Below are positions 36,441-49,189 of a stretch of 64,000 bases of DNA, one piece after another (the stretch's first letter is position 1; each line of letters opens with the position of its first letter). The stretch spans positions 2,666,001-2,730,000 of the forward strand of contig JAVHJL010000003.1 of assembly GCA_036971715.1 (NCBI GenBank). Direction: 5' to 3'. The notes beneath the pieces were generated by a model that saw nothing but the letters and a program-made list of their open reading frames with translations, had not been told where the DNA came from and did no database searches. The translations under genes were made by a program, and so were the position numbers. The DNA is from Arthrobotrys musiformis. Its lineage: Eukaryota; Ascomycota; Orbiliomycetes; Orbiliales; Orbiliaceae.

Positions 36441-38315
36441 TTTGCTCCTATCTCATGACAGACAAGCTTGTTCTCCACACGCTCTCTACGACCTCGAACC
36501 AAGACTATAGACCGAAGGATACACCGAAAAATCCCGTACCTCTACACCATCTCGTTAAGTCGAGTCGAGTCGAATCCAACGGCCACTCTTTCAGTTCCTG
36601 TTGTTTCCTTACCCAGCCTAGCCTAATGCACGATTTGTATTAATGTACAGAAGCGTTTTTCCTTTTTGTTCCCATAATCTTTTGTTTCTCTTTTCTCCAC
36701 GGTCTTGTCGTATGTTAGCGATTTCTCGGGACATTTTGCAGGTTTTTCTTTGCCCTTATTTTCTCTCTCATGACGGGTTTATTGGTTTGCTCCTGTTGGA
36801 AGATCTTGCACATATACTCCTTCTCCCCTTTTAGTCCCAGAAGTGATATAATATTGATTACGCTCCCTTTCTTTTATATCTTGCTTTTTTTTTTTTGGTC
36901 TTTTATCGCATACTTTCCTTTTGCATCGGTTGGTGTTAGACTTGTTCACTTGACAAGAGTATACAAGTGGGTCCTGGTCCTGTGCAGGAGGACTCCAGGG
37001 CAGCGAAGAAAGAAAGAAGAGAAAAAAAAAAGGAGGGGGGGGCAGGCTTCTATGTATTACCCTAGGTGATTTTGGCCACCGGGTATTTCTGTAAATATTT
37101 TGGCTATAAGTCTACAATCTTGCGTCTAGACTAAGACTATAGTGCTACTATACCTTTATAACTCTTTAATGTTTAGCTAGTTTTGAGCTTCTTCTTCTAT
37201 TATACTATACCTAATTAATATTTGGTTTTTGGTGGATGGATTGGTGGATGGGAATGTCTTTGACGAGGACGTCGAGCTTGGAACTGTTGATGTGACTTTT
37301 GCTACTTTGTTTTTTTCCAGGTTTCGTGGTAATTGTTCATGTACGATATAAAAAATCTAAACAATTGAGGCTTCGTGATCAGTTGAACTACAGGTTTAGG
37401 ATAGGATGGTACTAGCAGGTCGCTCAGCACCCGTCTTCTTACTAGACTACTAGCAGGTATCAAAATGTGACTAGCACTGGTGTCTGGGAGCAACGCAGGA
37501 CTGTGGAAGAATCCAACAGTTGGGCTGGGAGCATATTGATTATTCTGGGGTTCGCGTTCGGTAGGACATTTTTAATATCTAGATTGTTTCTGGTGAAATC
37601 AATATTGGCCCTTTAAAGATGTGGATTCGATTTGGAAGGGGAAGGCAAATATATAAGATATCTCTTTTACACTGGTCACTGTGATCTAACTAAAGTTTTT
37701 GATTGTGTCGGATATCTTGTTATTTTGTTTGCGACATTGAGGCTACTTAGCCTGCACTGCCTCGTCTACCCAATATATTTTGATAGGCATAAATATGCAT
37801 GTATCGTATCGAGTAGCTGAAACTGGTCTCGGGGTCTGGCAATTGAGGCATGCAATTTCAACTTTATGTTCACGATATATATAGCGAGGCACTCGGGCTC
37901 GAGTCGCGCCAAGCCAATCGGAGGTGCTTTGTATTGATTGTTTACAAATATCCCAGCCCAGTCAAGCCCTAATCTAGTCTCGCTGTTTGGGTGCAGTTCA
38001 CCAGCCAAAGGAAAAAAAAAATTTGGCCGAGGCGTGGTGTTGAGCGATGCAATGCCTGTCAATCACGTGAGACCAGCGACTATATCAAGCTCGTAATTTT
38101 TTTCCCTGATGGATCTCCCACCAACCCACCAACAAAACCTCTTTCCTTCCCTCCTTCATCATCTCCTCACCTCGCACGCACGTCACAACGTGAAACCTCG
38201 CTATTCTTTCAATCCCTCCCGGCTTGAGTCAGGAGTGGTCGGCTGCTATATACCCTGTGCCTCAAAAATTTAGAGAGACTACCAAAGTCCCGAAGAGGGG
38301 CTGGTTTTGCTCCTC
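36441..38315. other. Intergenic region between the PDK1-like kinase and UBE2O-like genes
   Basis: About 1.9 kb with no supported gene. The 3' flank of the kinase is T-rich to about 36950. Purine-rich AAGAAA/AAAAGG sequence follows at 37005-37040. The last 200 bp are CT-rich with a weak CTATATACC element near 38246. Confidence 0.6.
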
Positions 38316-41300
38316 ATGTCCGGATCTACGGCGCCACAAGATCCACAGACATGGACTACTGTAAGTACGATTCCGAATAACACTTATATCCAAAAGAGCC
38401 AGTGCCTAATATACAATCTTTTTCTTACAGCTTTGTCAAGGCGATGTCGTTCGCGAGAGTGACGACACTTTGTATACTTATCGTGTACTAGTAAGCCGGC
38501 CATGCTCTTAGCAAGACCCTTTTTTACCTTTTTTTGACAACCTGTTATGGCTTCTAGCCTTCAAGGAGTCGGTAAAGGCTTGGGCTGATTCATGGATTGG
38601 CGACTAGAAAACATGGCATGAGGTATTTACCCGTAGTCCCACCACTTAAACGTAGGTGAGGCACACATACAATATATATTGTGACTGTGAAAGCTTACAT
38701 AATATGCTTTGCCCTTTAAGATTGGTGTAGACGAGCCACAACTCGATGATGCCGACCTACTCTGTCACCCCAGTGCGACACCTGAAGTGCTGAACCAATA
38801 TCTCAAAGACTACGAGGTAAATAAACCCCCACCCCTTTATGTTACCAACACTCTTACTAATTTTGGATGTACGATTAGCTTGCACGTCATCATGTTATCC
38901 TCGCTGCGTCAGCCTACACCAACCTGATTGCGCACGAATCAGCTTTGCACTTGGTTGATAGGCCGCTCTCATATGGTGCCATTGTCAAGAGATCGCCAAA
39001 GGACCTCCAAAGTGGCACTGTTCTCGACATCGGCGGCACCTATGATATCGCACACAGTTTCACTACTGTTGAAAATGATGAAACCCCTTGTGACCCCAAA
39101 AGGATTGTCAGAGGTGTTTCATCGGAAGACATCATATTTTCTCGCGAGTGGGAGATCGGCGATTATCTTATCTGGAACAATGTATGGCTTGGGGAAGTTG
39201 TGGAGCTCATTGAAACAGTCACCATCTGCCTTAGCAACAACAGCGTGGTTACTGTTGAGGTTCCCGGCCAGCTCAAACTCAAGAGAACCAAACTTAATGG
39301 ACTTCCCGGCTCAGTTCCAACGGAACCTGGAGCGCCACACCCTCCTGCTGCTGCTAGCTCAACCCTCATGAGTGGTCTTGGGGCGGATGTATACGCGCTT
39401 CTCGACCGGTTTATTCCCCGAGAAAATGCCGATGAAGATGAACCCTTTGACTTTGAGATTGGGCAAATCGTGGAGACTAGCAAGGGTAATCTTCGCAGGG
39501 GAAAATGGCGTTTTGGCGCATATGATCCAAATGTCGAACCTGTCGGCAAGGTTGTGGAGGTTCGGACAATATCTGTCTGTATTGATTGGATTTGCCAAAA
39601 CATGATGGTTCGCACTCGATTCGTACCCATCGACCCCCCTGAACAGTGGATCTCGGATGGAGAGGAAGCCTGGTTTCAGCTGAAGAAATTCAATCGTCAG
39701 TCAGATGGTGGCCCCGATATGAAGACCATAAACCTCGAACGATATGACCGGGTTAGGTTCAAGGATTTGGATGCCGCTATGGAAAAGTACAATGGCTCCA
39801 ATTCGAATAGTTCTAGCGGACTAATCGAAAGGGTTGCCCGTTCCTCAACCCTTGGTTACGACGTGAACGAGTTCATGGTACTTGCTAGGTCTTCTTGGGC
39901 TAGGGTACAATGGCAGGATCTCACCATCACCCAAGAGCGGTCTGTGGATTTAATCCGTTGTGACAGCAGCGATGAACACGAGCTCTGGCCTGGTGATTTT
40001 GTTATCACCAAACCCGAGACAGGGAGTGAGCCGCAGACCTTGACAGCACCTCCAAATGCCCAAGCACAGGTGGCCGGTGTTCAAAATAGCAGCAACCAGT
40101 CCACCGAGGATGGCGCGGAACCACCATTGGTGTTCGTCTCTCCAGAAAAACTCGGAGTCATCCAATCAGTTGATGCGGCAAGACGTATTGCTCGTGTCCG
40201 TTGGTTCAAATCCCCTAAGATTGAATTGGCCGGGGAGATGATCATCCCCGGGTCGAGCACTGGGGAGCTGGACGAGTCGACGACCGAAGAGGTTAGCATG
40301 TATGAAGTTGCTGCACATCCAGCATTGTCCATATGCCGGGGTGACTACGTCCTGGTGGCCCCAGAGCAAGCCGTGGAGCCTGATGCAGGCGGGTCATCGA
40401 ATGTTTCGTCGTTGAACCCGTTGTTATCGTCAACTGGTCCAGCCGCTTCAACTCGCACGCGTGCCCCTGGCCAGCAATCTAGCATTGGCGCTATTAGTGA
40501 AGCGCTTCGCGGTATTGTCGATACCGGGCTTCTCGCAAATCTTTCAGCTTCCCTCATCAACACCACCAATCCACAGCTACATACCCTCTCTCGGATGTTG
40601 CACCAATTCCCTCTCGGCCTGAGAAGCGACGTTGGGCAACAGCCACCTGCGGCTACGGTTCCTACCATTCAGACAACGTCCGACTGGTTCGGCGAAGTCA
40701 CTGACAAGGGTCTTGACGGCTTAGTAACCGTTCGACTTGGTGCTTTACAAGAAATTAGGAGCATCAGGGTCCCTATAGAGCGGTTAACCATTGTTTTTGA
40801 TGGTGAAGATTTTGAAGACGAAGATGGTGAGGATGACTCTGATGATATGGATTCCGACGATGAAACCAGCGGAGACGATGGAAGCGACTATAGTATGGGA
40901 GCAGACGATTGGATCTCTGAGCAAATCTTTTACGAAGGAGGGGAGCCTATGGAAGCTGGAAACGAGGCGGATTGGCTCACTGATGAGGAGGATGCGAGCG
41001 ACATTGAGGAAATGGAAGTCGACGACCTCATTGGTGGAGAAAATCTGAACACCTCGGCCGGCACCTCGGGACCACAGGCAGAAGCATCTGTAGTTGGCGA
41101 TTCCGTCAAGGCCGCCCCTCTTAACAAAGCTGCTTCCAAATCACCTCCTCGATTCAGTATACTGGAGGGTGCAGTTCCTTTGGACCACGCCTTCGTTTCT
41201 CAGCCAGCCGTGGAACACCAGGTGGCCTTCCTAAGGCGTATAAACAAGGAACACAAGATAATGCAAACGTCTCTCCCTGAAGGGATCTTTGTCAGGACAT

Positions 41301-42279
41301 GGGAGTCACGGCTCGATCTGCTCCGTGTGCTGATCGTCGGTCCGAGGAATACACCTTACGAACTTGCCCCATTTGTTTTCGACTTCCATCTAGGCTCCAA
41401 TTTTCCATCGGCTCCTCCTACCGGATATTTTCATTCTTGGACGAACGGAATCGGGAGGGTTAACCCCAACCTCTACGAGGACGGGAAGATATGCTTGTCG
41501 CTGCTGGGTACATGGCATGGCGAGAAACGGACCGAGAATTGGTCCAGCTCAGGGTCGAGCATTCTACAAGTCTTGGTCAGCTTGATGGGGTTGGTCCTTG
41601 TCAAAGAGCCATACTACAGTAAGTACTACTACCCTCTGACAATGTCGCATTTTACCAATAGAACCTCCTTCTATGATGACAAGAGTGCATTTGGCTCGAG
41701 TATTTTGGCTTATCTAGTTGTGGCATTTCTTGTCCACCTCTTGGAGACGTCAATTTCGCTGAGGAAAGAACACTGCTACCTTATTTTCTTTTCGTCTGAT
41801 TGATATATGGAGAAATTTGAATTTTATGCCACCTTTGACTATCACATACCTGAGAGACAAAGCGCTAACCAATTGGCAAAATAGATGAAGCAGGTTTCAA
41901 CGTTTATCTGGGAGCAGAAGAGGCCACGGTCAATGCCAATCTGTACTCCGAGCGAGCCTACATTCTCTCTCGAGGTTTTGTGAAACGGGTTCTGGAGAAA
42001 CCTGTTCCTGGTTTGGAGGATATCCTTGCTTGGTTGTACGATCCTAAATTCGATGGAGGGATGACCCTTCTAGGTGAGATCGTGCGAAAGGGCAAAGATA
42101 TCATCGCCGGTTGTGAGGGCGCACGGTCTCAATCGGGCTCCGCCGCAGAAGTCTCGGCTCTTACATCGACGGAAATCGACGGGATTCCCAAATTAACCGA
42201 GGGAGCGGTTGTCCTGCTCAAGAAGACACTTGCCTCCCTCGACGATACTTTAATGAAGGCGCTGCAGGAACAGCAATAA
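38316..42279 (+). CDS. UBE2O-like giant ubiquitin-conjugating (E2/E3 hybrid) enzyme
   Basis: Relative of UBE2O (E2-230K), an E2 that also selects its own substrates through long N-terminal regions and clears orphan proteins. Exons 38316-38360, 38431-38490, 38721-38816, 38879-41618 and 41885-42279 give 1111 residues, shorter than the human protein (about 1290). Residues 1-620 hold repeated SH3-like conserved-region modules (WEIGDYLIWNNVWLGEVVEL, WRFGAYDPNVEPVGKVVEV, ELWPGDFVITKP, PALSICRGDYVLVAPE). An acidic stretch follows at about residues 705-780. The E2 fold occupies about residues 840-1010: RVLIVGPRNTPYELAPFVFD, FPSAPPTGYFHSW, VNPNLYEDGKICLSLLGTW. Catalytic Cys is residue 939 at 41492-41494. 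A C-terminal helical tail includes SRGFVKRVLEKPVPGLEDIL. The second and third exons are short (60 and 96 bp) but phase-neutral with clear splice sites. Confidence 0.92.
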
Positions 42280-44875
42280 TGCAACGGGAAGGAGGTGGGA
42301 CCTTTTTTTTTTTTTTGATAATCTTTATTTTCGTGTATTAGCGTGGGTGGACCCGTGGTTCAACATATCTTGTGGCGTATTTACAGTGGAGGCGTTAAAG
42401 GATGGGTACTTCATACAAGTGATACCTAATTCTTGCGAATTGAATCCTAGAAAAAAAAAATCCTTAAACTACTGCTACCTAGTTGGCAGTACCTAACGAT
42501 TGCGTGAGGCTATGTGAGAGATAGATGGTATCTGGGCTTCTCCACGTGGCCTTGTGAACTCTCTTTGTGTATGGTCTTTTTTTTTTTTTTTTTTTTTGAA
42601 TCGACAGTCAGCTCGTGAGAAAGATGATATCTGGTCCATGCCACCATGCGCGGTGAAGGAACGGCCCATATAGTCAGTAAGTTTCAGACAGTTAATTGCG
42701 TATCAGGTCCCACATCTCCTTCCTTAATTAATCCCGGTAAGCTATGTAATGACCGGCATGCAGGCTTTAGCCGTGATGTTAACCAAAACCTAAGGACCAG
42801 GATTGAAACGTTTAAACCACGGGTTTCCTGCCTAAGAGCAGCAATATTGATCCGCGTATGATGGAGAGCGGGAAAATTAGAAAGAGAGAAAGAGAGAAAA
42901 AATGAAAAAAAGAAGAGAGAAAGAGAGAAGAGAAGAAAAAAAAGAGCTTGTGATGTTTGCTCTGCACGATATTGATCCACTACAGGGTAGAAGAACCGAG
43001 GAATGATCTTAATATCCCGAGCTATATAGACGGACAAGGTCAGGCCTGGTGAAAAAAAAAAGAGATCATGTTGGAAAATCACTTTATCACTGATGATGGT
43101 TGTATGTAGGTAGGTATCCACAATCCACAATGGTACCTGGAACCCGGGCCTCTGATTCTAGCTCTAACTGCATAAGTAATCGGCGCCCGGCTTTTGCATT
43201 TTGCCCTTGTCCGTGCAAACATTTTCGAAAACCTGAAACCGGTCCATCTAGACGGGTACGGGTACTTTAAGTTGATTGATAGTGTCGTTTAGGACTTTAT
43301 CTGTATGTGTACTTCCATGCGTACGCACACACCCGAGCAATATAGGGATGTAATTAAGTATTTATGTATGTATGTATGTATGCCCTGAGGTATCATTCGG
43401 GATTATTAGGAGCGGATGGCATGCAGTTGCAATTGAAAGAGAGAGAGGGAGAGGGGCTTTTCATCTTGGAAGATTTCGAACGGTACACACGCACGTATAA
43501 CTCAATGCATTTGCCGTAATATAGTGCTGGGAATATGCCTGATTGGAACCAGGGGATTGGATTGAGGGTCAGACATCTAGAACTTGATCGGACCGTCAGA
43601 GTGGGGAATATGCTATATAGCTACTGTACTTATTGAGTAGGTACTTAGTAGATATAGAATACCTAGGTAGTGTCGATACCAACGATGGTGATGCATTGTG
43701 CCCCCCACTCTCTTTCTTTCTTTTGTGTCTGCCTGTATCCTACCTATATATATACTATGTGAATGAGCGGGTGAACAAGTGGGTACCTAGTTTAGTTGAT
43801 TGTATATACCTACCTATCTGACGATGGTACCAAATGATGGCGCTGGTGATGATGGTGATAGTGATGATAGTGATGATAGTGGTGGTGGTAGTGATGGTGG
43901 TGGTGGTGGTGGTGGTAGTGGTGGGTAAAGTGCCCTGGCCCTGTCAGCCAGTCAGTCAGGTTGGTGGACTGGTTGGGCCTGGAAATGAAACGGCTTTGGC
44001 GCGAACCAACCAAACACGCTTGCCCGATAATATTTTCGTGTGCTATCAAACGCCCCTTCATGTCATTACACAGCACGTACCATCGCCATTCCACTACTTC
44101 TCCATCGCTATCCCATCCCATCCCCTCGTCATCACCAGCGCTATCGCTCCTCCAAGTCGCCTCGGCTTTCCTCTCACGGCTTCCCTCTCTAGCTACCCGG
44201 ACCTTGCCCGGTCGAATCACGCCTTTATCATCAACTTCGGCTTTGGTTTAGGACAAGCTCGATCCTGGAACGCCCTTCTTACCCGCATCTCACAATCCCT
44301 TGTGGTCGTCATCACCATTGCCGCATTGATCCCAAAGGCCTCTTCCTTGCACCCGAATTTTCGAGACCTGCATTAGACGCCTAGCCTTTTCGACCTGCAA
44401 GCCGAATTCACTCCGAATCTTATGACAGTCAAGGTTTTTTCTCTGGTAGCTGGTTAATTACAGAGCCAACCAGCCTTTTGAGGTAAGCCTCGATTCGCCA
44501 TTCCCGCCCTTTGACTTTTTTGCGTGTACACCCCAACCATAATCGATCTTCAGATTAAGTGATCATCGATTTTGTACGTGCTAATGCTTGCTTCGGAAAA
44601 ATAGATCCACTACTACGTACAAGCTTCTCTGGGGTTTTCCACGGTCTACCCTTCGTCGATTTTGGTCAGAGTTAAATTAAGACACCTTCCAGAACGATAG
44701 AAGGAAGTTTCGACATAACCGAGAGAAACATTCCAGAAGGGCGACTTTCTTTTTTCTTCCATTCTGACCTTCGAGCTACCTAGCCTTGGATTTTTCCGGT
44801 TGCCGAGGACAAAGAGGAGAACAGGTGTGTAGTCAGGTACTGGGCTGAGCGGGATCAAAAATCCAAACACAAGTT
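42280..44875. other. Intergenic region between UBE2O-like and SWIB genes
   Basis: About 2.6 kb without a supported gene. It holds a T run at 42577-42597, a GA-rich tract at about 42870-42950, TATG repeats at 43365-43383, TACCTAGGTA-type motifs at about 43630-43675 and 43785-43815, and a C-free GAT/GGT repeat at 43843-43929. The final 800 bp may be a 5' leader of the SWIB gene. Confidence 0.65.
43843..43929. repeat. Impure GAT/GGT trinucleotide repeat, C-free on + strand
   Basis: About 85 bp of GAT, AGT and GGT units with no C on the + strand. It gives poly-valine or poly-histidine open frames on the two strands, which are artefacts of the repeat. Confidence 0.85.
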
Positions 44876-46555
44876 ATGAATACCATGGCGACTCCTATAA
44901 ATTATCCAGGGAGAATGATGGGCGGTCCTCAATACCCCCATCAACAGCTTCAGACTCCCACTCGAGTTCCCGCACAAGGTAGTGCCATACACGTTCAACA
45001 GAATAGAAGAGGTCCTGGACCTATGGTCACTCATCAACAATCCGGTCATCAACCAATGTCGCAAGCGCAGATGCAGCAACAAGTCGCTCAAGCTCGAGCT
45101 CTCGAGCTTGAGCAGGCCAAACGCCGGGCTCGAAAACCGACGGACAAAACCATTTCCTCAGCGATTGAGGAGATTGCTCCTCTGACAACCTCCTACAATG
45201 ACGTTCGGGGCATGGAACGCAGGCTGGACGCTGCGATTATGCGAAAGAGACTGGATGTTCAAGACTCTGTCGCGAAGACTACAAAGGTATAATGTTACGC
45301 TTCTGAAACTGCAGTCCTATGGAGGTTATAGGCTAACTCCTTGGTAGAATCATCGTATCTTCCGATTGTTCATTTCCAATACCGCCTTCAACCAGCCATG
45401 GCAGGGCACCGCAAGTCTTGATGAAACCTCGTTCGATTTTAGTACAGATCTCGTCCCGTCATTTCGTATGAAGATTGAGGGCCGCCTGCTCGACCTAGAA
45501 GAGGGCTTGAACCCATCGGAAAGCGCGCCGGAGAAGCCCGAAGCCGAAGGTTCGAAGGCGCCTGCAGATGCAGGTAAGGATGCGAAGAAGGAAGAATCAA
45601 AGATACCCAAGAAGCTCTCGCAAATCTTCAAAAGCATCCGCGTCGAGATCCTTCGGTCCAATATAGATCCGAGTTTCGGCGAGAATGGCGTTGCTGAATG
45701 GCAAAAGTCGCCACCACCTGCAGCATCTAAGCCAGGCGCGGCCGCTCCTCCACCGCCTACAGAATTTGACGGGTTCGAATTCGAGAGGAAATTGGAGGTT
45801 AGCGCACCGTGCACTATTCAATTGATCAGGGACGAGCAACCTGAGCGATTCCAACTCAGTCCGGAATTGCAGGCTATTCTTGATACTACCGAGGACTCTC
45901 GTGCTGGCATCATGCTTGGGATCTGGGAGTACGCTTACTTGAACGGCCTCCAAGACCGAGACGAGAGAAGGAATATTACATGTGATGAGAAATTGAAGAA
46001 GGTACACAGTAATTTACCCTGTTGCAGAATATTGAGCCCGTGAATTAACTTGTGTGTTTTCGTTAGGCTTTTAAAATGGATAAAATTCAGATTCCACAAA
46101 TTCCGGACTTGATTGCACCCCATCTGAAACCGATTGAACCGATTACCATCAAATACATGGTTAAAGTGGATGCCGCATCGACTTCACCTGTCATCCATGA
46201 CATTCTCATCACCGAGGACGAGCCTTTGAGACTTCGTATGCTCAAAGTCATCAACTCCCAAATGAACAGCCCGCTCCACCGAAACCTAAGCATGGAAGAC
46301 GATAATATTGCCGTCTTGGTCCAGGCTATCAACCATTCGAAAGCCAAGAGGGACTTTTGGACCAGCCTTGGTATGGATCCCGCAGCTTTCATCCAGCAAT
46401 GGGTCAGCAGCCAAAAGCGGGATTTGGAGGTTATCTTGGGAGAGAAGGGTGTTGACAGCGAGGAGAGCAGGAGAGCGTCGTTCTACCACCGAGACGCGGT
46501 GGCACAGAACGCGTATCTCCTACTTCACGGGCGAGATCAAGCTGGGATGCGATAG
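44876..46555 (+). CDS. SWI/SNF-RSC chromatin remodelling subunit with SWIB domain (Snf12/Rsc6/SMARCD)
   Basis: Structural subunit of SWI/SNF-class ATP-dependent nucleosome remodellers, homologous to yeast Snf12 and Rsc6 and animal SMARCD/BAF60. Exons 44876-45286, 45348-46001 and 46067-46555 give 517 residues. The N-terminus is Gln/Pro-rich (residues 1-75). The region RRARKPTDKTISSAIEEIAP with RRLDAAIMRKRLDVQDS is conserved across the family, as is HRIFRLFISNTAFNQPW. A low-complexity Lys/Glu/Pro insertion separates two beta-rich parts. The SWIB domain lies around residues 270-355: RFQLSPELQAILDTTEDSRA, MLGIWEYAYLNGLQD, KMDKIQIPQIPDLIAPHL. The C-terminal coiled region contains DPAAFIQQWVSSQKRDLEVI. 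All introns are phase 0. It is convergent with EAF. Whether it serves SWI/SNF, RSC or both cannot be settled from sequence; filamentous fungi often have a single copy. Confidence 0.92.
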
Positions 46556-47155
46556 AACAGCCCCAGACTATCTCTGCACGTGAATCCCGCTACAACATAC
46601 GCCTGGTGGTTCCAATCATAAGACTTTTATTTTACTAGCCTATTATATAACCCTCACATATTTCAACCTTCTGTTTTTTTCCGCTCTCTATTCATTAGGT
46701 GGTATTTTTGGCATGCTTTTCGACAAGCATGCACCCACCACTTCAACAAAAGATAGAGGTTTGAGCGCAAGCTTAGAGGCTAAGGTTTTCAATTTTAATT
46801 CACTATCTATTCTTCTTGAAAGATATTCGATATGTACTTTTACAGGAACCAAAAGCGAGAAAATAACTATTCTTCAAAAAAAAAAAAAGGCTAAAAAAAA
46901 GAAATTTCGTTAAATGTTGCCGTTGGCCAACTGTCGTAATAGTATAAGATGAAAGGGATTCGTGAAAAATAAGAATAAAAGTAGTTCGGAGGGGTATCGC
47001 GTATTCCCGTTACTGCTTTGCTATAGTCGCAAAAGACGCCAGAAAAACATCCAAATATATACTCCCAAACAGGATACTTCACCTCGTAAATCCCCTTCCC
47101 TTCTCCGTTACAATCTTTTTTACTAGATTCTAAGGCGGGGCGGTTGTAGACATTA
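46556..47155. other. Convergent intergenic region with a perfect hairpin
   Basis: About 600 bp between the SWIB gene and EAF. A perfect 8-bp inverted repeat sits at 46711-46732. An A-rich tract lies at 46876-46902. No gene seen. Confidence 0.6.
46711..46732. repeat. Perfect 8-bp inverted repeat with 6-nt loop
   Basis: GCATGCTT and AAGCATGC are exact reverse complements around TTCGAC. It lies about 155 bp downstream of the SWIB stop codon and may mark a 3'-end structure. Confidence 0.8.
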
Positions 47156-48719
47156 CTACTCTTCTTCACTGCTCTCCTCCTCGCTTTCGTTCCCACCCCC
47201 ACCTCCCACTATGCTCCTCAAGCTTATTGGTTCAGGATTGCCGCTTAGATTACCTATACCCAAGCCAATTCCTGATCTATTATCGTCCTCTCCTTCGATG
47301 GTAAGTTCGCCGCCGCCGCCGCCGCCGCCTCTATCAAATTCATCATCATTATCCTCATCATCGTCATCATCACCCATCAAGTCGAATTCCTCAGCCATAG
47401 CTCTGGCGAAATCAAAGTCCTCCTCGTCCGCATCGCCTTTGTCTTCGCTCTTTGGATCTGGGAATTCAAGTTCATCAGGAGCGTTGTTTGAAAGAATGGA
47501 TCCCGAAAATGACTGTTCTCGGGACATGGCGACTGATTGAATGTGTTTGTTAACTGGCGGGGGTCTTCTACGATTGTCATCTTCGTCACTGGAGTCGACA
47601 TCCGATTCTGACGATTCTTCCTTTTGTTGCACTCGGCCTTTCCTTGCTGGAGGTTTCCGGTCGTGATGCATCGGTGAGGGAAGGTAGGGTTGGGGCGACA
47701 TCGAGGCTTCCTTGCCGTACGCTGCCGTGCCCGGATGGAGGAGAGGAGACTTTCTGGCGTTTGCTGCCGACGATGCCGCGGGTGCTTTCGGTTTCCGGGT
47801 GGGTTTCATGAAAGGATCGACTACCTTTGTTTTTCGTTTTATGCGTCCGAGTGATGGATTTGGGGTTTGTGTCGCAGATGAAGCGGGTACGGGCGTTGAT
47901 GCCGACTGACCGGGCGTTACCGCTGCTTCCTGCTCCGGCTCGGGTTCCGCAGCCATGACTTGAGCATCTACATCCTCCATTTCGACATCGGAATCTTCCT
48001 CCTTTTGATCCTCCCGTTCGTCTTCATCTTCGTCGGAGTTTGGTAGGACCCTGTTTGCGAAGTGTCTGACGTCGAAGGGGTTTTCGGCATCGGCTAATTG
48101 AGCGTCTTCATCGTCGCTGTTTCCGGCTGCTACTGCTGTTGCGTCGTCTTCGTAGGTTGCTGAGGGTATTGATGCTATTTCGGAGAAAGGGTGGGATTGG
48201 TTGAAGGTGAAGACGGAGGAGGTGCGTTCGAGGGTGAAGGTGTTATCTTTGGGGTTGTAGACTAGGATGCACTCTAGTTTACGGCCTGGTCTTTGGGCGC
48301 CTGTGTAGGATGTTTCCTTGCGATCCTGGTTGTTATTATTTTAGTTAGAGATACTCTCTTTGGTTTTATGTTTCGTTATGGGGGAGGTTTAATGGTTTGT
48401 TACCTCATATGAAAGGTTGAATTGGCCGTTGTCGCCTTGCGACAGCTTTGAAGGACCGGAGGGCGGCGCCGTGTTGTCTAACGGCCAGAAGATGGGCGAA
48501 TGTTAGCTCGAATCTAAGAATGAACAGACGATATAAAGGAGAAGAAGGAGAAGAAGGGGATGAAAGAAGGAGAAAATGCCTACATCTGAAGCTGGAATAT
48601 ACATTTGACGATTGACCGTCCTCGGCGCCGGGTTTTAGACTGTCGCCGATAAGGACCTTGAATTTGCCCTGTCGCGTCGGATTGAACTCGACAGGTGCTA
48701 CTGCCGTGGCCGCAGCCAT
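47156..48719 (-). CDS. RNA polymerase II elongation factor EAF (ELL-associated factor)
   Basis: Partner of ELL in stimulating Pol II elongation; the N-terminal EAF domain contacts ELL and the acidic C-terminus acts in transactivation. Exons 48584-48719, 48404-48477 and 47156-48325 give 459 residues. The EAF domain spans about residues 8-125: VEFNPTRQGKFKVLIGDSLK, SSFRYNTAPPSGPSKLSQGD, SYEDRKETSYTGAQRPGRKL and ECILVYNPKDNTFTLERTSS. The rest is low complexity: acidic DEDEDEREDQKEEDSDVE, a basic GRIKRKTKVVDPFMKP patch, Ser/Pro stretches, then DDDDDEDNDDE, a seven- or eight-glycine run and a Glu-rich end. Intron 1 splits Tyr and intron 2 is phase 0. The start codons of this gene and PUS3 are 470 bp apart, so they share a compact bidirectional promoter region. 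Confidence 0.9.
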
Positions 48720-49189
48720 GCTGATTCAAGTGCTCTCGCTCGCTCTTACGGGCGACAAGGTAGATTATATAATCTTGGATTGGTAGACGGGTGTTTGGTC
48801 TTGGTATATGGGTAGTTCTTGTGATCTGGGAGAAATTTACCGCATTGTGACGGTGGAGGATGAGATGGAGGGAGAGGTTCGAGGAAGGAGGGAGAAGGGT
48901 ATGTCGGAGGAGGATACTCTCTCCTTCAAGGCTGCGGGCTGCGCTGACTTCCATCCAGAACGAACTCGCGGGAGTGCCGTTGTGGCCCGGGGATATCTCG
49001 GTATGCTTCCCGGTGCCTATTCTGAGTTCCCGGGAGTGCACGGGCACCGGGGCTCAGTCTGAGGGACTCACAACCACACCAGAAGTTTCACGAATGAAAT
49101 GCACAATGCATACCACTGTCACCCGACAATCCTTCTTTTCAACTTCCTCCCCCTTCAAAGTACCCATAACAAAAAAAAAAACAATTTGA
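48720..49189. other. Short bidirectional promoter region between EAF and PUS3
   Basis: 470 bp separate the two start codons. It contains GGAGGATGAGATGGAGGGAG-type purine-rich sequence around 48856-48920 and an A run at 49171-49181. No TATA box is obvious. Confidence 0.55.

Noticed and set aside
43834..44376. 180-codon + strand open frame (and 136-codon antisense frame)
   Set aside because: Its N-terminus is the translated GAT/GGT repeat (poly-Val/Met, or poly-His on the other strand); the rest is low-complexity leader sequence without splice or domain support.
47211..47540. Serine/proline-rich + strand frame
   Set aside because: It is the antisense shadow of the acidic, Gly-rich C-terminus of EAF.
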